Assembly (NCBI RefSeq): GCF_011751865.2
Contig: NZ_CP061770.1
Coordinates: 2,046,001-2,110,000, forward strand
DNA from: Salinibacterium sp. ZJ70
GTDB taxonomy: Bacteria; Actinomycetota; Actinomycetes; Actinomycetales; Microbacteriaceae
Reading direction: 5' to 3'
DNA length: 64,000 bases
Shown: positions 49,743 through 57,042 of the stretch, piece by piece
How positions within the stretch are numbered: position 1 is the stretch's first letter
Layout: every line of letters begins with the position of its first letter
The notes under the pieces: generated by a model
The model's database searches: none
What the model was told of the DNA's origin: nothing
The model's input: only the letters and a program-made list of their open reading frames with translations
Program-made: the position numbers and the translations under genes

Positions 49743-50255
49743 TCAGACGACCTGGTCGACGCCCAGCAGGTAGGAGCCGAGCTCGACGACCGCGCCGTCC
49801 GGAACCGGCGAGAACTCGGTCGAGGCGACCTTCGTGCGCCGACGATTCGCGACCACCGCGACGCCGTTCGTGGAGCTCAGATCGAGCACGAACATCCCGC
49901 CGTCGTACGGCAGGAAGAGCGCATGGTTCTTCGACACCGTCTTGTCGCGGTCGACGACCGTCACCAGTCGCGCGCCCGGGAAGCCCTCGACGTCGAAGGG
50001 CTTGCGCCCGATGACGATCGCACGATCGACAGGGAGGCGCGTGCCATCGGCGAGAAGCAGCACCCAGCCCGACTCGACATCCGGCATCGCCCCACCCGGG
50101 AAGAACACCGGCTCCGACGGGTCACGAGGCGGCACGCCGCGGCCGACGAGGCGTGTGTGCGTGTCGACGAGCCCCGCAGCGTCATCATCCTGAAGCCACG
50201 GCGGGCGCAGGACAGGCTGCGAGGGTTCGAAGAAGCCAGGCATCCGGTCACTCAT
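49743..50255 (-). CDS. FHA domain protein at the right edge of the secretion locus
   Basis: 170 aa from ATG at 50255 (MSDRMPGFFEPSQPVLRPPW). The C-terminal half is an FHA domain (about residues 85-165) with VIGRKPFDVEGFPGA, VSKNHALFL and DLSSTNGVAVV. It is a close relative of 13697-14245: both have LLADG/LQLPDG..., (V/L)IGR, an SKNHA/SKTHA core and STNGV. It follows terC by 31 bp and precedes the PP2C promoter by 95 bp, so it is the first gene of the block in transcription order. Confidence 0.85.
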   Translation of the reverse strand: MSDRMPGFFEPSQPVLRPPWLQDDDAAGLVDTHTRLVGRGVPPRDPSEPVFFPGGAMPDVESGWVLLLADGTRLPVDRAIVIGRKPFDVEGFPGARLVTVVDRDKTVSKNHALFLPYDGGMFVLDLSSTNGVAVVANRRRTKVASTEFSPVPDGAVVELGSYLLGVDQVV

Positions 50256-50286
50256 GCCTGCATCTTTTCGAGGCGCCGCCCGCGCG

Positions 50287-51318
50287 TCAAGCGCGCTCGC
50301 CGTCGTCGGCGGATTCCGCTGCCTCCGGGGCACTCTCCACGGCGTTCGGCGAGACCTTCATCTTGATGAGGCTCGCGACCACCGCGACGATCATCGCGGC
50401 GACGATGACGATGAGCGAGGTCCATGTGCTGATCTCGGGGGCCCACTCGATGTGCTGACCGCCGTTGATGAACGGCAGCTCGTTCTCGTGCATCGCGTGC
50501 AGCACGAGCTTCACGCCGATGAACCCCAGGATGAACGCGATGCCGTACTTCAGGTACTCGAGCTTGTCGACGAGGTCGCCCAGCAGGAAGTAGAGCTGGC
50601 GCAGACCCATGAGCGCGAACACGTTCGCCGTGAACACGATGAACGGGCTCTGCGTGATGCCGAAGATCGCGGGGATCGAGTCGAGCGCGAACAGCACATC
50701 CGTCGTGCCCAGGGCGACGATCACGATGAGCACGGGCGTGAACACCTTGCGGCCGTCGATGACTGTGCGGATCTTCGCGCCGTCGAAGTCGTCGGTGATG
50801 CGCACGCGCTTGCGCACCCAGCTGATGAGGCGGCTCTCGGTCTCGACCTCGTCCTCGGCGCCCGTGCGGGCCTGCTGGATCGCCGTGTACACGAGGAACG
50901 CGCCGAAGAGGTAGAAGACCCAGCTCCACTGCTCGATGATGACCGCGCCGATGAGAATGAAGATGCCGCGGAACAGCAGCGCGAGGATGATGCCGATCAT
51001 GAGCATCTCCTGCTGGTACTTCCGAGGCACCGAGAAGCGCGACATGATCAGCAGGAACACGAACAGGTTGTCGATCGACAGGCTGTACTCGGTGAGCCAT
51101 CCGGCGATGAACTGGCCGCCGTGCTCGGCGTCGCCGAGCACGAACATGAGGCCCGCGAAGATCAGGGCGAGGAACACGTAGAACGCGATCCAGAGCGCCG
51201 ATTCGCGCGTCGACGGCACGTGGGGCCGCTTGAAGGCGATGAACAGGTCGAACGCGAGGATGATCGCGAGCACGACGTACGTGCCCACTTCGAACCAGAT
51301 GGGGAGTGCGAGCTGCAC
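50287..51318 (-). CDS. TerC/Alx family membrane protein, probable Mn2+ exporter
   Basis: 343 aa from GTG at 51318 with AAAGGA upstream. The TerC family has about nine transmembrane helices with conserved acidic residues; here they lie in TEYSLSIDNLFVFLLIMSRF and TTDVLFALDSIPAIFGIT. A cytoplasmic basic loop with DDFDGAKIRTVIDGRK is typical for the actinobacterial type. Alx and related proteins export manganese, and their genes often carry the yybP-ykoY Mn riboswitch. A candidate leader with GGGGAGTA lies upstream (51335-51475). Confidence 0.92.
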   Translation of the reverse strand: MQLALPIWFEVGTYVVLAIILAFDLFIAFKRPHVPSTRESALWIAFYVFLALIFAGLMFVLGDAEHGGQFIAGWLTEYSLSIDNLFVFLLIMSRFSVPRKYQQEMLMIGIILALLFRGIFILIGAVIIEQWSWVFYLFGAFLVYTAIQQARTGAEDEVETESRLISWVRKRVRITDDFDGAKIRTVIDGRKVFTPVLIVIVALGTTDVLFALDSIPAIFGITQSPFIVFTANVFALMGLRQLYFLLGDLVDKLEYLKYGIAFILGFIGVKLVLHAMHENELPFINGGQHIEWAPEISTWTSLIVIVAAMIVAVVASLIKMKVSPNAVESAPEAAESADDGERA

Positions 51319-51334
51319 GGGGTTCCTTTCGGAG

Positions 51335-51475
51335 GGTTGGGAGATCCTCGAACGTCTCTCCCGCGCGGCGCGTCCAGATGTGGACGGATGCCGCGGTCGC
51401 GACCGGGGCTGCGGCATCGGAGCCCGTGATGACGGTCGCGACGAGGTGGGATACTCCCCTTCGCGTCGGCAAGTC
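51335..51475 (-). promoter_or_regulatory. Candidate yybP-ykoY-like (Mn2+) riboswitch leader of terC
   Basis: The 240-bp leader of terC reads, on the minus strand, GCGAAGGGGAGTATCCCACC (plus 51446-51465), close to the GGGGAGUAG signature of the yybP-ykoY class, then GTCATCACGGG and a pairable GCGACCGCGGCATCC arm before the ribosome site. A TAGACT box upstream (about 51472-51477) may be the promoter. The rest of the consensus cannot be confirmed by eye. Confidence 0.4.
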
Positions 51476-51561
51476 TACCCACATCCGCCGGTCAGCTTGC
51501 GGTCGGCCACGACCCGTATTCTGATCTCCCCCGTCATCCCCCCTCAGGAGCCAGCACCCGC

Positions 51562-52224
51562 ATGAGCGAGCCCACCCTCATTGAGAACTCCCGCGTCTTC
51601 CGCCAAGCCCCCTGGACCGGCACCGTCGGCTACCTGATCTTCTTCAGCCGGTGGCTGCAGGCGCCCCTGTACCTCGGGCTCATCGTGGCGCAGGTGATCT
51701 ACGTGATCGTCTTCATGGTCGAGCTGTGGCACCTCGGCGAGGAGGCCATCGGGCATTGGCCGCACGTGGACGAGGCGACGATCATGCTCGGCGTGCTCGG
51801 CCTCATCGATGTCGTGATGATCGCGAACCTGCTCATCATGGTGATCATCGGCGGCTACGAGACCTTCGTGTCTCGCATCAACGTGGACGGGCATCCGGAT
51901 CAGCCCGAATGGCTGAGCCACGTGAACGCGAACGTTCTCAAGGTGAAGCTCGCGATGGCGATCATCGGCATCTCATCGATCCACCTGCTGAAGACGTTCA
52001 TCGGCGTCGGCAACCTGGGCGCCACGAACCGTCCCGACGAGACGACGGGCGAGCTCTACACGTGGGACGGCGTCTTCTGGCAGGTGATGATCCACCTGAC
52101 CTTCATCGTGTCGGCGATCGCCCTCGCGCTCATCGACAAGTGGTCGGTCTCGACGCAGGCGCTGCTGCGCGCCTCCGGCGGGGACCACGGCGCGAAGGCC
52201 GAGACCGCCGCAGCCCCGCACTGA
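51562..52224 (+). CDS. UPF0114 (YqhA) family membrane protein
   Basis: 220 aa. [20 protein letters not shown] and the following [18 protein letters not shown] are typical for YqhA/UPF0114. Four transmembrane segments are visible (about residues 30-55, 70-100, 130-150, 165-185); [23 protein letters not shown] and [20 protein letters not shown] are family blocks. Function is not known. The gene diverges from terC over about 240 bp, so both upstream regions overlap. Confidence 0.88.
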   Translation: MSEPTLIENSRVFRQAPWTGTVGYLIFFSRWLQAPLYLGLIVAQVIYVIVFMVELWHLGEEAIGHWPHVDEATIMLGVLGLIDVVMIANLLIMVIIGGYETFVSRINVDGHPDQPEWLSHVNANVLKVKLAMAIIGISSIHLLKTFIGVGNLGATNRPDETTGELYTWDGVFWQVMIHLTFIVSAIALALIDKWSVSTQALLRASGGDHGAKAETAAAPH

Positions 52225-52245
52225 GCGCAGCCGGGCACCGACCCG

Positions 52246-52950
52246 TCAGCCGAGCGGCTCGATGAGGGTCGGGTCGGCGGGATCGATGGCGCGCGAGTTG
52301 TTGACGCGGCGGTCGACGTCGACGGACACGAGGGTGCGTGCGACCACGTCGGATGATGCGGCCAGCACTGCGAGCATGTGCTCCTTCTCGGCGTCGTCGG
52401 AGAGCTTCTCGGGCCGCAGCCACTCGTCATAGACATCGCGCGTGAGGAAGGCGGGCATGCGGTCATGCACCTCGCCAGCGGCATCCTGCGCCTGCCGGGT
52501 GATGATCGCCGTCGAGACGATCCAGTCGCCGCCCTCCTTGCGCGCGGTCGCGAGGCCCGCCGCCCCGAGGATCGGCTGCTCGCCGTGGATGAAGTGCGGC
52601 TGTTTGTCGCCCTTGTCGCCCGTCCACTCGAAGTAGCCCCGCATCGGCACGATGCAGCGGGTGTTCGCGAATGCCGTTTTCCAGAGACCATTGGTGGCGA
52701 CGGTCTCAATGCGTGCGTTGAATTGCGGTCGCGTCGTCTTGGTGAGGAATGGCGGATGGAAATCCCATTCCGCAGGGGTCAGCATTCTCACGACTTCGCC
52801 GTCGGGGGAAATGCGTTCGCGCACGATGGGGATGACCTCGGTGGGCGCGATCGAATACTGCGGACGCCAATCGCGATAATCGCCGCCGGCGGCGACGAAT
52901 TCCTCGATCAGGTCGTTCGTCTCGGCATCGTTCGCGAATCGTCCGCACAT
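52246..52950 (-). CDS. SOS response-associated peptidase (SRAP, YedK/HMCES)
   Basis: 234 aa starting MCGRF, so Cys2 is available to form the thiazolidine cross-link with abasic sites in single-stranded DNA after Met removal. Other SRAP residues: PTFNAR-type QFNARIETVA (Asn and Arg), RCIVPMRGYFEW (Glu), and VHDRMPAF (His). Family length is typical (about 220-240). The 3' half of the gene (about 52660-52900) is visibly less GC-rich than its surroundings, suggesting acquisition or relaxed codon use. It is convergent with YqhA (22 bp). Confidence 0.93.
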   Translation of the reverse strand: MCGRFANDAETNDLIEEFVAAGGDYRDWRPQYSIAPTEVIPIVRERISPDGEVVRMLTPAEWDFHPPFLTKTTRPQFNARIETVATNGLWKTAFANTRCIVPMRGYFEWTGDKGDKQPHFIHGEQPILGAAGLATARKEGGDWIVSTAIITRQAQDAAGEVHDRMPAFLTRDVYDEWLRPEKLSDDAEKEHMLAVLAASSDVVARTLVSVDVDRRVNNSRAIDPADPTLIEPLG

Positions 52951-52995
52951 GCCGCCATTGTGCCCCCGACCGCCGACGGCGTCGAGGGCTCCGGA

Positions 52996-53343
52996 TCAGT
53001 GGGCGGCGTCGTACGCGTCGACGATCTCAGCCTTGATGCGGCCGCGGTCTCCGACGGTGTAGCCGTTGCTCTGCGCCCAGCTGCGGATCGCGGAGAGGCG
53101 GTCGGCATCGGACTTCTTCGAGCTGCGTGCGCGCGGCGCTGACGAGCGCGAACCCGAGGCCCCCGTGCGGCGGCCAGCTGCGATGAACGGCTCGAGTGCG
53201 GCTGAAAGCGCCTGACGGTTATCAGCCGACAGGTCGATCTCATATTCGACACCATCGATGCTGAACCGCGTGCTGCGCGAACCCGCAGGCAATTCGGTTC
53301 CGTCGATGTCGTCAGTGAAAACGGTAATAGTCTTAGTGGCCAT
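52996..53343 (-). CDS. lsr2: Lsr2-family nucleoid-associated protein
   Basis: 115 aa from ATG at 53343. Lsr2 bridges and silences AT-rich, often foreign DNA in actinobacteria. The N-terminal dimerisation domain opens TKTITVFTDDIDGTELPAGS and has VEYEIDLSADNRQALSAALE; the basic linker (RRTGASGSRSSAPRARSSKK) and C-terminal DNA-binding domain (IRSWAQSNGYTVGDRGRIKA) are complete, though the usual RGR hook appears as DRGRI. A perfect TATAAT lies 7 nt before the ATG. Confidence 0.94.
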   Translation of the reverse strand: MATKTITVFTDDIDGTELPAGSRSTRFSIDGVEYEIDLSADNRQALSAALEPFIAAGRRTGASGSRSSAPRARSSKKSDADRLSAIRSWAQSNGYTVGDRGRIKAEIVDAYDAAH

Positions 53344-53350
53344 GTTCGCG

Positions 53351-53356
53351 ATTATA
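53351..53356 (-). promoter_or_regulatory. Consensus -10 box of a leaderless lsr2 transcript
   Basis: On the minus strand TATAAT is followed by CGCGAAC and the ATG of lsr2 (7 nt). The upstream DNA to about 53460 is unusually AT-rich for this window, which could allow Lsr2 to bind its own promoter. Confidence 0.6.
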
Positions 53357-53509
53357 CGGATTCGCGTCGGCGGCGATGAAAACGATCTTCGAGCGCGAAT
53401 ATTCGACGATGTCCACCCGATCCTCTCGAAGTGAGCGCGACTGACCTCAGGCATTCACGTTCGAGAAACGCACGAATGGGATCGCCTACGACGCCGCCCG
53501 GGAAGCCAG

Positions 53510-53720
53510 GTGGCGACCGGCAGCACGGTCACATGGACGTTCCAGATCACCAACACCGGGAACACCCTGCTCGAGGACTTCGCTCTCGAGGACTTCTTCA
53601 CAGCCGGGGATGGATCCACCGGGGTGGTTCCGGTCGACACATCCGCGGGCGGCCGGATTCACCCGGGCGAGTCGGTGACGTTCACGGCAACAACGCCGAT
53701 CGTCACACCGCCGACGCTCG
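53510..53720 (+). pseudogene. Remnant of a DUF11-type surface-repeat protein
   Basis: The plus strand reads VATGSTVTWTFQITNTGNTL, LEDFALEDFF and GGRIHPGESVTFTATTPI. This is the signature of DUF11/SdrD-type beta-sandwich repeats (TVTWTFxITNTGN, LxPGESVTFT). No signal peptide, start context or further repeats exist; the frame runs into the tRNA terminator region. It is probably a leftover of a larger surface protein. The interval 53344-53841 otherwise contains only the lsr2 promoter and the terminator. Confidence 0.6.
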
Positions 53721-53807
53721 GCGAGCTCCCGCTCGCGCTGGCACAGCCGTGGTCACGCAACGGACCGAATGGGCCGAGCCACGTCGGGGGCACCGTTCGC
53801 GCCAATG

Positions 53808-53839
53808 ACGAAAGCCCGGCCATAAGACCGGGCTTTCGT
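53808..53839. terminator. Bidirectional hairpin terminator after tRNA-Glu
   Basis: ACGAAAGCCCGG and CCGGGCTTTCGT form a perfect 12-bp stem with an 8-nt loop. It lies 3 bp beyond the tRNA 3' end and ends in TTTCGT on both strands, so it can also stop plus-strand transcription. Confidence 0.8.
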
Positions 53840-53841
53840 TG

Positions 53842-53917
53842 TGGTGACCCCAGCGGGATTCGAACCCGCGTTACCGCCGTGAGAGGGCGGCGTACTAGGC
53901 CGCTATACGATGGGGCC
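53842..53917 (-). tRNA. tRNA-Glu (CUC)
   Basis: 76 nt on the minus strand with encoded CCA. Acceptor GGCCCCA pairs with TGGGGTC (one G-U), the anticodon stem CCGCC/GGCGG encloses CTCTCAC, giving anticodon CUC, and the T arm is GCGGGTTCGAATCCCGC. Discriminator base A. Confidence 0.97.
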
Positions 53918-53992
53918 GTTTTCGCGACTTGTCGTTGCGACTGAACGAGTATGACATACGCCGCGGCACCCTCCAAATTGAGGAGCGCGCAG

Positions 53993-54922
53993 CTACACGA
54001 GCACGCGGAGCGCCCCCGGAACGACCTCGATATCGACCGGCATCGGGCCGATCCGCTCCCCATCGGCGTACGCCGTGATGGGTGCGTCGACCTCGATGCG
54101 GATCCGTTTCGCGCGGCGCATGACGACGCGCGGATCCGAGGTGTGGGCGCCCGAGAACACGCGCGGGAAGATGCGCAGGAACGCGATGCGCGAGAGCGGC
54201 CGCACGATCATGACGTCGAGTTCGCCGTCGTCGAGGAGGGCGTCGGGAGCGAACCGCATCCCTCCCCCGAGCGACGTGTTGTTGCCCACCGAGACCAGCA
54301 GCGCGCGCTCGTCGAGCGTCTCGCCGTCGAGGGTCACCCGGTAGCGCAGCGGCGAGAGGGTCAGGAGCTCGGCGAGCATCGCGAGCATGTACCGGCTCGC
54401 CCCCTTGGGGCGGCGCATGCGGTTGGCTCGGTCGTTGACGATCGCATCCCAGCCCGCCGACAGCGACCCGGCGAACAGCCGCTCGAACGGAGCGTCGTCC
54501 TCGGTCCAGCGGATGCGGCCCACGTCGATCGTGCGAGGCTCCCGCTGCAGGGCGTCGCCGAGCGCGCGGATGGCGGCCTCGGTGTCGTCGTGCGGGATGG
54601 CGAGACCACGCGCCATGTCATTGCCGGTGCCGGATGGCACGATGCCGAGCGCGACCTTCGTGCCGGCGAGCACGTTGACCGCGAGGTTGACCATGCCGTC
54701 GCCGCCGACCACCACGAGGGCGTCGGCCTTGCCGCGCACGGCGGCCATCGCAGCGTCGTAGAGCGAATCGAAATCGGGTTCCGTGAGCGAGGTGACCTCG
54801 TGACCCATGGCGCGCAGAGTCTGCACGACGGCGGGGCCCACATCACGGCTGGAGCCGAACGACGCGCTCGGGTTGATCGCGACGACGATCCGTCGCTGCT
54901 TCGTCGTCATGCGCATCATCAT
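53993..54922 (-). CDS. Diacylglycerol kinase-family lipid kinase
   Basis: About 309 aa. The catalytic DAGK domain shows INPSASFGSS, VVVGGDGMVNLAVN and VPSGTGNDMARG (residues about 80-125), and the C-terminal beta-sandwich has LLVSVGNNTSLGGGM and DGELDVMIV. Enzymes of this family phosphorylate diacylglycerol or sphingosine-like lipids, or, in actinobacteria, may work in phosphatidylinositol-type lipid metabolism. Several in-frame ATGs (54949, 54922, 54919, 54916, 54910) are possible; no clear ribosome site decides between them. Confidence 0.9.
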   Translation of the reverse strand: MMMRMTTKQRRIVVAINPSASFGSSRDVGPAVVQTLRAMGHEVTSLTEPDFDSLYDAAMAAVRGKADALVVVGGDGMVNLAVNVLAGTKVALGIVPSGTGNDMARGLAIPHDDTEAAIRALGDALQREPRTIDVGRIRWTEDDAPFERLFAGSLSAGWDAIVNDRANRMRRPKGASRYMLAMLAELLTLSPLRYRVTLDGETLDERALLVSVGNNTSLGGGMRFAPDALLDDGELDVMIVRPLSRIAFLRIFPRVFSGAHTSDPRVVMRRAKRIRIEVDAPITAYADGERIGPMPVDIEVVPGALRVLV

Positions 54923-54975
54923 GGCATCCGGCGCATGCCGTTTCGGCACCGCGGCCGCCGCGCGAAGCCGGGGCG

Positions 54976-55257
54976 TCAGGAGCCGCGGTTGTTCTGCAGC
55001 TCGAAGACGGTGAGCAGCTCCTCGATCGCCTGCTCGCGGCTCTCGTCGCCGGCGTCGAACATGTGCGAGACGTGCGTGCGCAGGTGATTCTCGACGAGCA
55101 GCTTGTTGAGGCTGCGCAGCGACTTCTGGATGGCGAGCGACTGCGTGATGATGTCGACGCAGTACGCCTCATCCTCGATCATCTTCTCGACCCCGCGGAG
55201 CTGCCCCTGAAGGATGCGCGTGCGGTGCAGCGCACGCTTCTTGATGTCATCGATCAC
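54976..55257 (-). CDS. CsoR/RcnR-family metal-sensing repressor
   Basis: 93 aa from GTG 55257 (or the adjacent GTG at 55260). All-helical DUF156 protein: HRTRILQGQLRGVEKMIEDE, AYCVDIITQSLAIQKSLRSL, NHLRTHVSHMFDAG. Candidate metal ligands are Cys33, His58 and His62, i.e. Cys-His-His; CsoR copper sensors have Cys-His-Cys, while the nickel/cobalt sensor RcnR has Cys-His-His. A G-tract palindrome just upstream (55266-55284) is the likely operator, so it is autoregulated. No metal transporter is adjacent. Confidence 0.9.
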   Translation of the reverse strand: MIDDIKKRALHRTRILQGQLRGVEKMIEDEAYCVDIITQSLAIQKSLRSLNKLLVENHLRTHVSHMFDAGDESREQAIEELLTVFELQNNRGS

Positions 55258-55265
55258 CACCCCAG

Positions 55266-55284
55266 GATACTCCCCCGGGGTATC
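55266..55284. promoter_or_regulatory. Operator-like palindrome before the CsoR/RcnR gene
   Basis: GATACtCCCCcGGGGTATC is an imperfect palindrome with a G/C tract flanked by ATAC/GTAT, the form of CsoR and RcnR operators. It lies 8 bp before the GTG start, between the esterase stop and the repressor gene. Confidence 0.6.
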
Positions 55285-55295
55285 AGATGGCCCTG

Positions 55296-56264
55296 TCAGA
55301 AGTCGAAGACCTCGCGCAGGATCCGCACGTTGTCGGCATCCGTCTGCGCCGCGCCGCCCTCGTGCCCGTTGAAGGGGAACACCTCGATGTGCTTCTCCCC
55401 CGCGTAGGCGTTGTACGCGCCGAACACCGTCGAGGGCTTGCAGGTCTCGTCCATGAGGGCCGCGGTGAACCACGCGGGCGCGGTGGCGCGGCAGGCGAAG
55501 TTGACGCCGTCGAAGTAGCTGAGCGTCTCGAGCACCGAGCTGACCTTCGTGCGGTGCTGCGCGAGATAGCGCACGACCTCGTGATACGGGTCGGAGTCGT
55601 GAATGGTGAGGGCGCGCGGGAAGTCGCACAGGAACGGCACCTGCGGCAGCACGGCCGCGAGATCGGGCACGAGCCCTGCGACGGCGAGCGAGATGCCGCC
55701 ACCCTGACTGCCGCCCGTCACCGCGATGCGGCTCGCGTCGACGAGGTCGAGGGTGCGTGCGGCATCGACAGCGCGCACGGCGTCGGTGAACAGGCGGCGG
55801 TAGTAGTAGGTGTCCGGCGAATCGATGCCGCGCGTCATGACGCCGGGGATCTGCGGGCCCGTGACGCCCTCGTCAGGGGTATCGCCGATCGACCAGCCGG
55901 AGCCCTGCCCGCGCGTGTCGACGAGCAGGTGCGCGAATCCCGCGGAGGCGTAGAGCAGGTTCTCGGTCGGGAGACCGCGTCCGCCGCCATACCCCTGGTA
56001 TTGGATGACCGTCGGCAGTGCGGCACTCGCGCCCGCCGGCACCCGCAGCCAGGCGCGAATCGGCTGCCCGCCGAATCCGGGGAACGTCACGTCGTGCACA
56101 TCGAGCGTCACGAGCCCCGCGTCGATCTTCTCGAGCTGCACTCCCGCAGGTGCCGCGGCACGGCTCTCGGCGAGCGTTCCCGCCCAGAAGTCGTCGAAGT
56201 CCGCGGGGTCGGTCTGGCTGCTGCGGTAGGCGCGCAGATCGGCTTCGGGCATATCGACGAACAT
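55296..56264 (-). CDS. Acetylxylan esterase / cephalosporin-C deacetylase family (CE7) hydrolase
   Basis: 322 aa, the usual CE7 length. CE7 enzymes remove acetyl groups from xylo-oligosaccharides or antibiotics in the cytoplasm. Visible blocks: DFDDFWAGTLAE near the N terminus, VIQYQGYGGGRG, LLVDTRGQGSGWS, the nucleophile motif TGGSQGGGISLA (Ser about residue 180), CDFPRAL and the His-containing FNGHEGGAAQ near the C terminus. No sugar transport genes are nearby. It ends 38 bp before the CsoR-family start on the same strand. Confidence 0.9.
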   Translation of the reverse strand: MFVDMPEADLRAYRSSQTDPADFDDFWAGTLAESRAAAPAGVQLEKIDAGLVTLDVHDVTFPGFGGQPIRAWLRVPAGASAALPTVIQYQGYGGGRGLPTENLLYASAGFAHLLVDTRGQGSGWSIGDTPDEGVTGPQIPGVMTRGIDSPDTYYYRRLFTDAVRAVDAARTLDLVDASRIAVTGGSQGGGISLAVAGLVPDLAAVLPQVPFLCDFPRALTIHDSDPYHEVVRYLAQHRTKVSSVLETLSYFDGVNFACRATAPAWFTAALMDETCKPSTVFGAYNAYAGEKHIEVFPFNGHEGGAAQTDADNVRILREVFDF

Positions 56265-56303
56265 CGGTGTCCTCTCCTGGGGTGAGAGACACCCTAGCGG
56301 CGG

Positions 56304-57035
56304 TCAGGACCGGCCGGACTGCAGCCGCAGCTCTGTCTCGATCGCGGCCGTCGTCGCGAGAAGCGCCGGGGCGAACTCGTCGCGCATGCGCGCGAGGGTC
56401 GTGCGTGCGGTGCTCGTGGAGATGTTGACCGCTGCGACCACGCGTCCTCGGGCGTCGCGAACGGGTGCGGCGATGGCGCGCAGACCCGCTTCGAGCTCCT
56501 CGTCGACGAGCGCCCAGCCGTCCGAGTGCACCTCCCAGCCTCGCGCGCGTGCCGCGGAGACGTCCACGGCACCCGTCGCCACGAGCAGCGCGCGCCCCAT
56601 CGACGTGCGCTCGGCGGGAAAGCGCGTGCCGACGGTGATGCCGACCGACATGATGCGCCGGGTGGCGACGCGCGCGACGTAGACGATGTCGGATCCGTCG
56701 AGCACCGCAGCCGAGACGCTCTCGTCGACCTCGCGCGAGAGCCGTTCGAGGTGCGGCTGGGCGACATCCGCGATCGAGAGGGAGGAGAGGTAGGCGAAGC
56801 CGAGCTCGAGCACGCGCGGCGTGAGCGCGAAGGCGCGGTCGTCGCTGCGCACGTAGCCGAGCGCTTCGAGTGTGCGCAGGAACCTCCGCGCGGCGGCGCG
56901 CGCGATGCCCGCCCGCGCCGCGACCTCGCTCAGCGTCAGCTGCGGGTGGTCGCCGTCGAACGCGCGGATGACCGCGAGCCCGCGAGCGAACGACTGGACG
57001 AAGTCGTCGGAGGTCGGCTCGACAGTGTCGGTCAT
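56304..57035 (-). CDS. pcaR: IclR-family regulator of the pca genes (PcaR/PcaU type)
   Basis: 243 aa from ATG at 57035 (MTDTVEPTSDDFVQSFARGL). The N-terminal winged helix-turn-helix (LTLSEVAARAGIARAAARRF, about residues 33-52) and C-terminal IclR effector domain (SVSAAVLDGSDIVYVARVAT, VAAVNISTSTART) are typical for the PcaR/PobR subfamily that responds to beta-ketoadipate pathway intermediates. It lies 7 bp after pcaF on the same strand, so it is probably last in a pcaIJF-pcaR operon. Confidence 0.85.
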   Translation of the reverse strand: MTDTVEPTSDDFVQSFARGLAVIRAFDGDHPQLTLSEVAARAGIARAAARRFLRTLEALGYVRSDDRAFALTPRVLELGFAYLSSLSIADVAQPHLERLSREVDESVSAAVLDGSDIVYVARVATRRIMSVGITVGTRFPAERTSMGRALLVATGAVDVSAARARGWEVHSDGWALVDEELEAGLRAIAAPVRDARGRVVAAVNISTSTARTTLARMRDEFAPALLATTAAIETELRLQSGRS

Positions 57036-57042
57036 CTCTCGA

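Noticed and set aside
51446..51465. GGGGAGTATCCC before terC as a seventh copy of the secretion-locus motif
   Set aside because: The right half is not TCCCC at the required spacing; better explained as the riboswitch-like GGGGAGTA.
53842..53917. tRNA-Glu as attachment site of an integrated element
   Set aside because: No integrase gene and no second copy of the tRNA 3' end was noticed nearby; only a scar is suggested.
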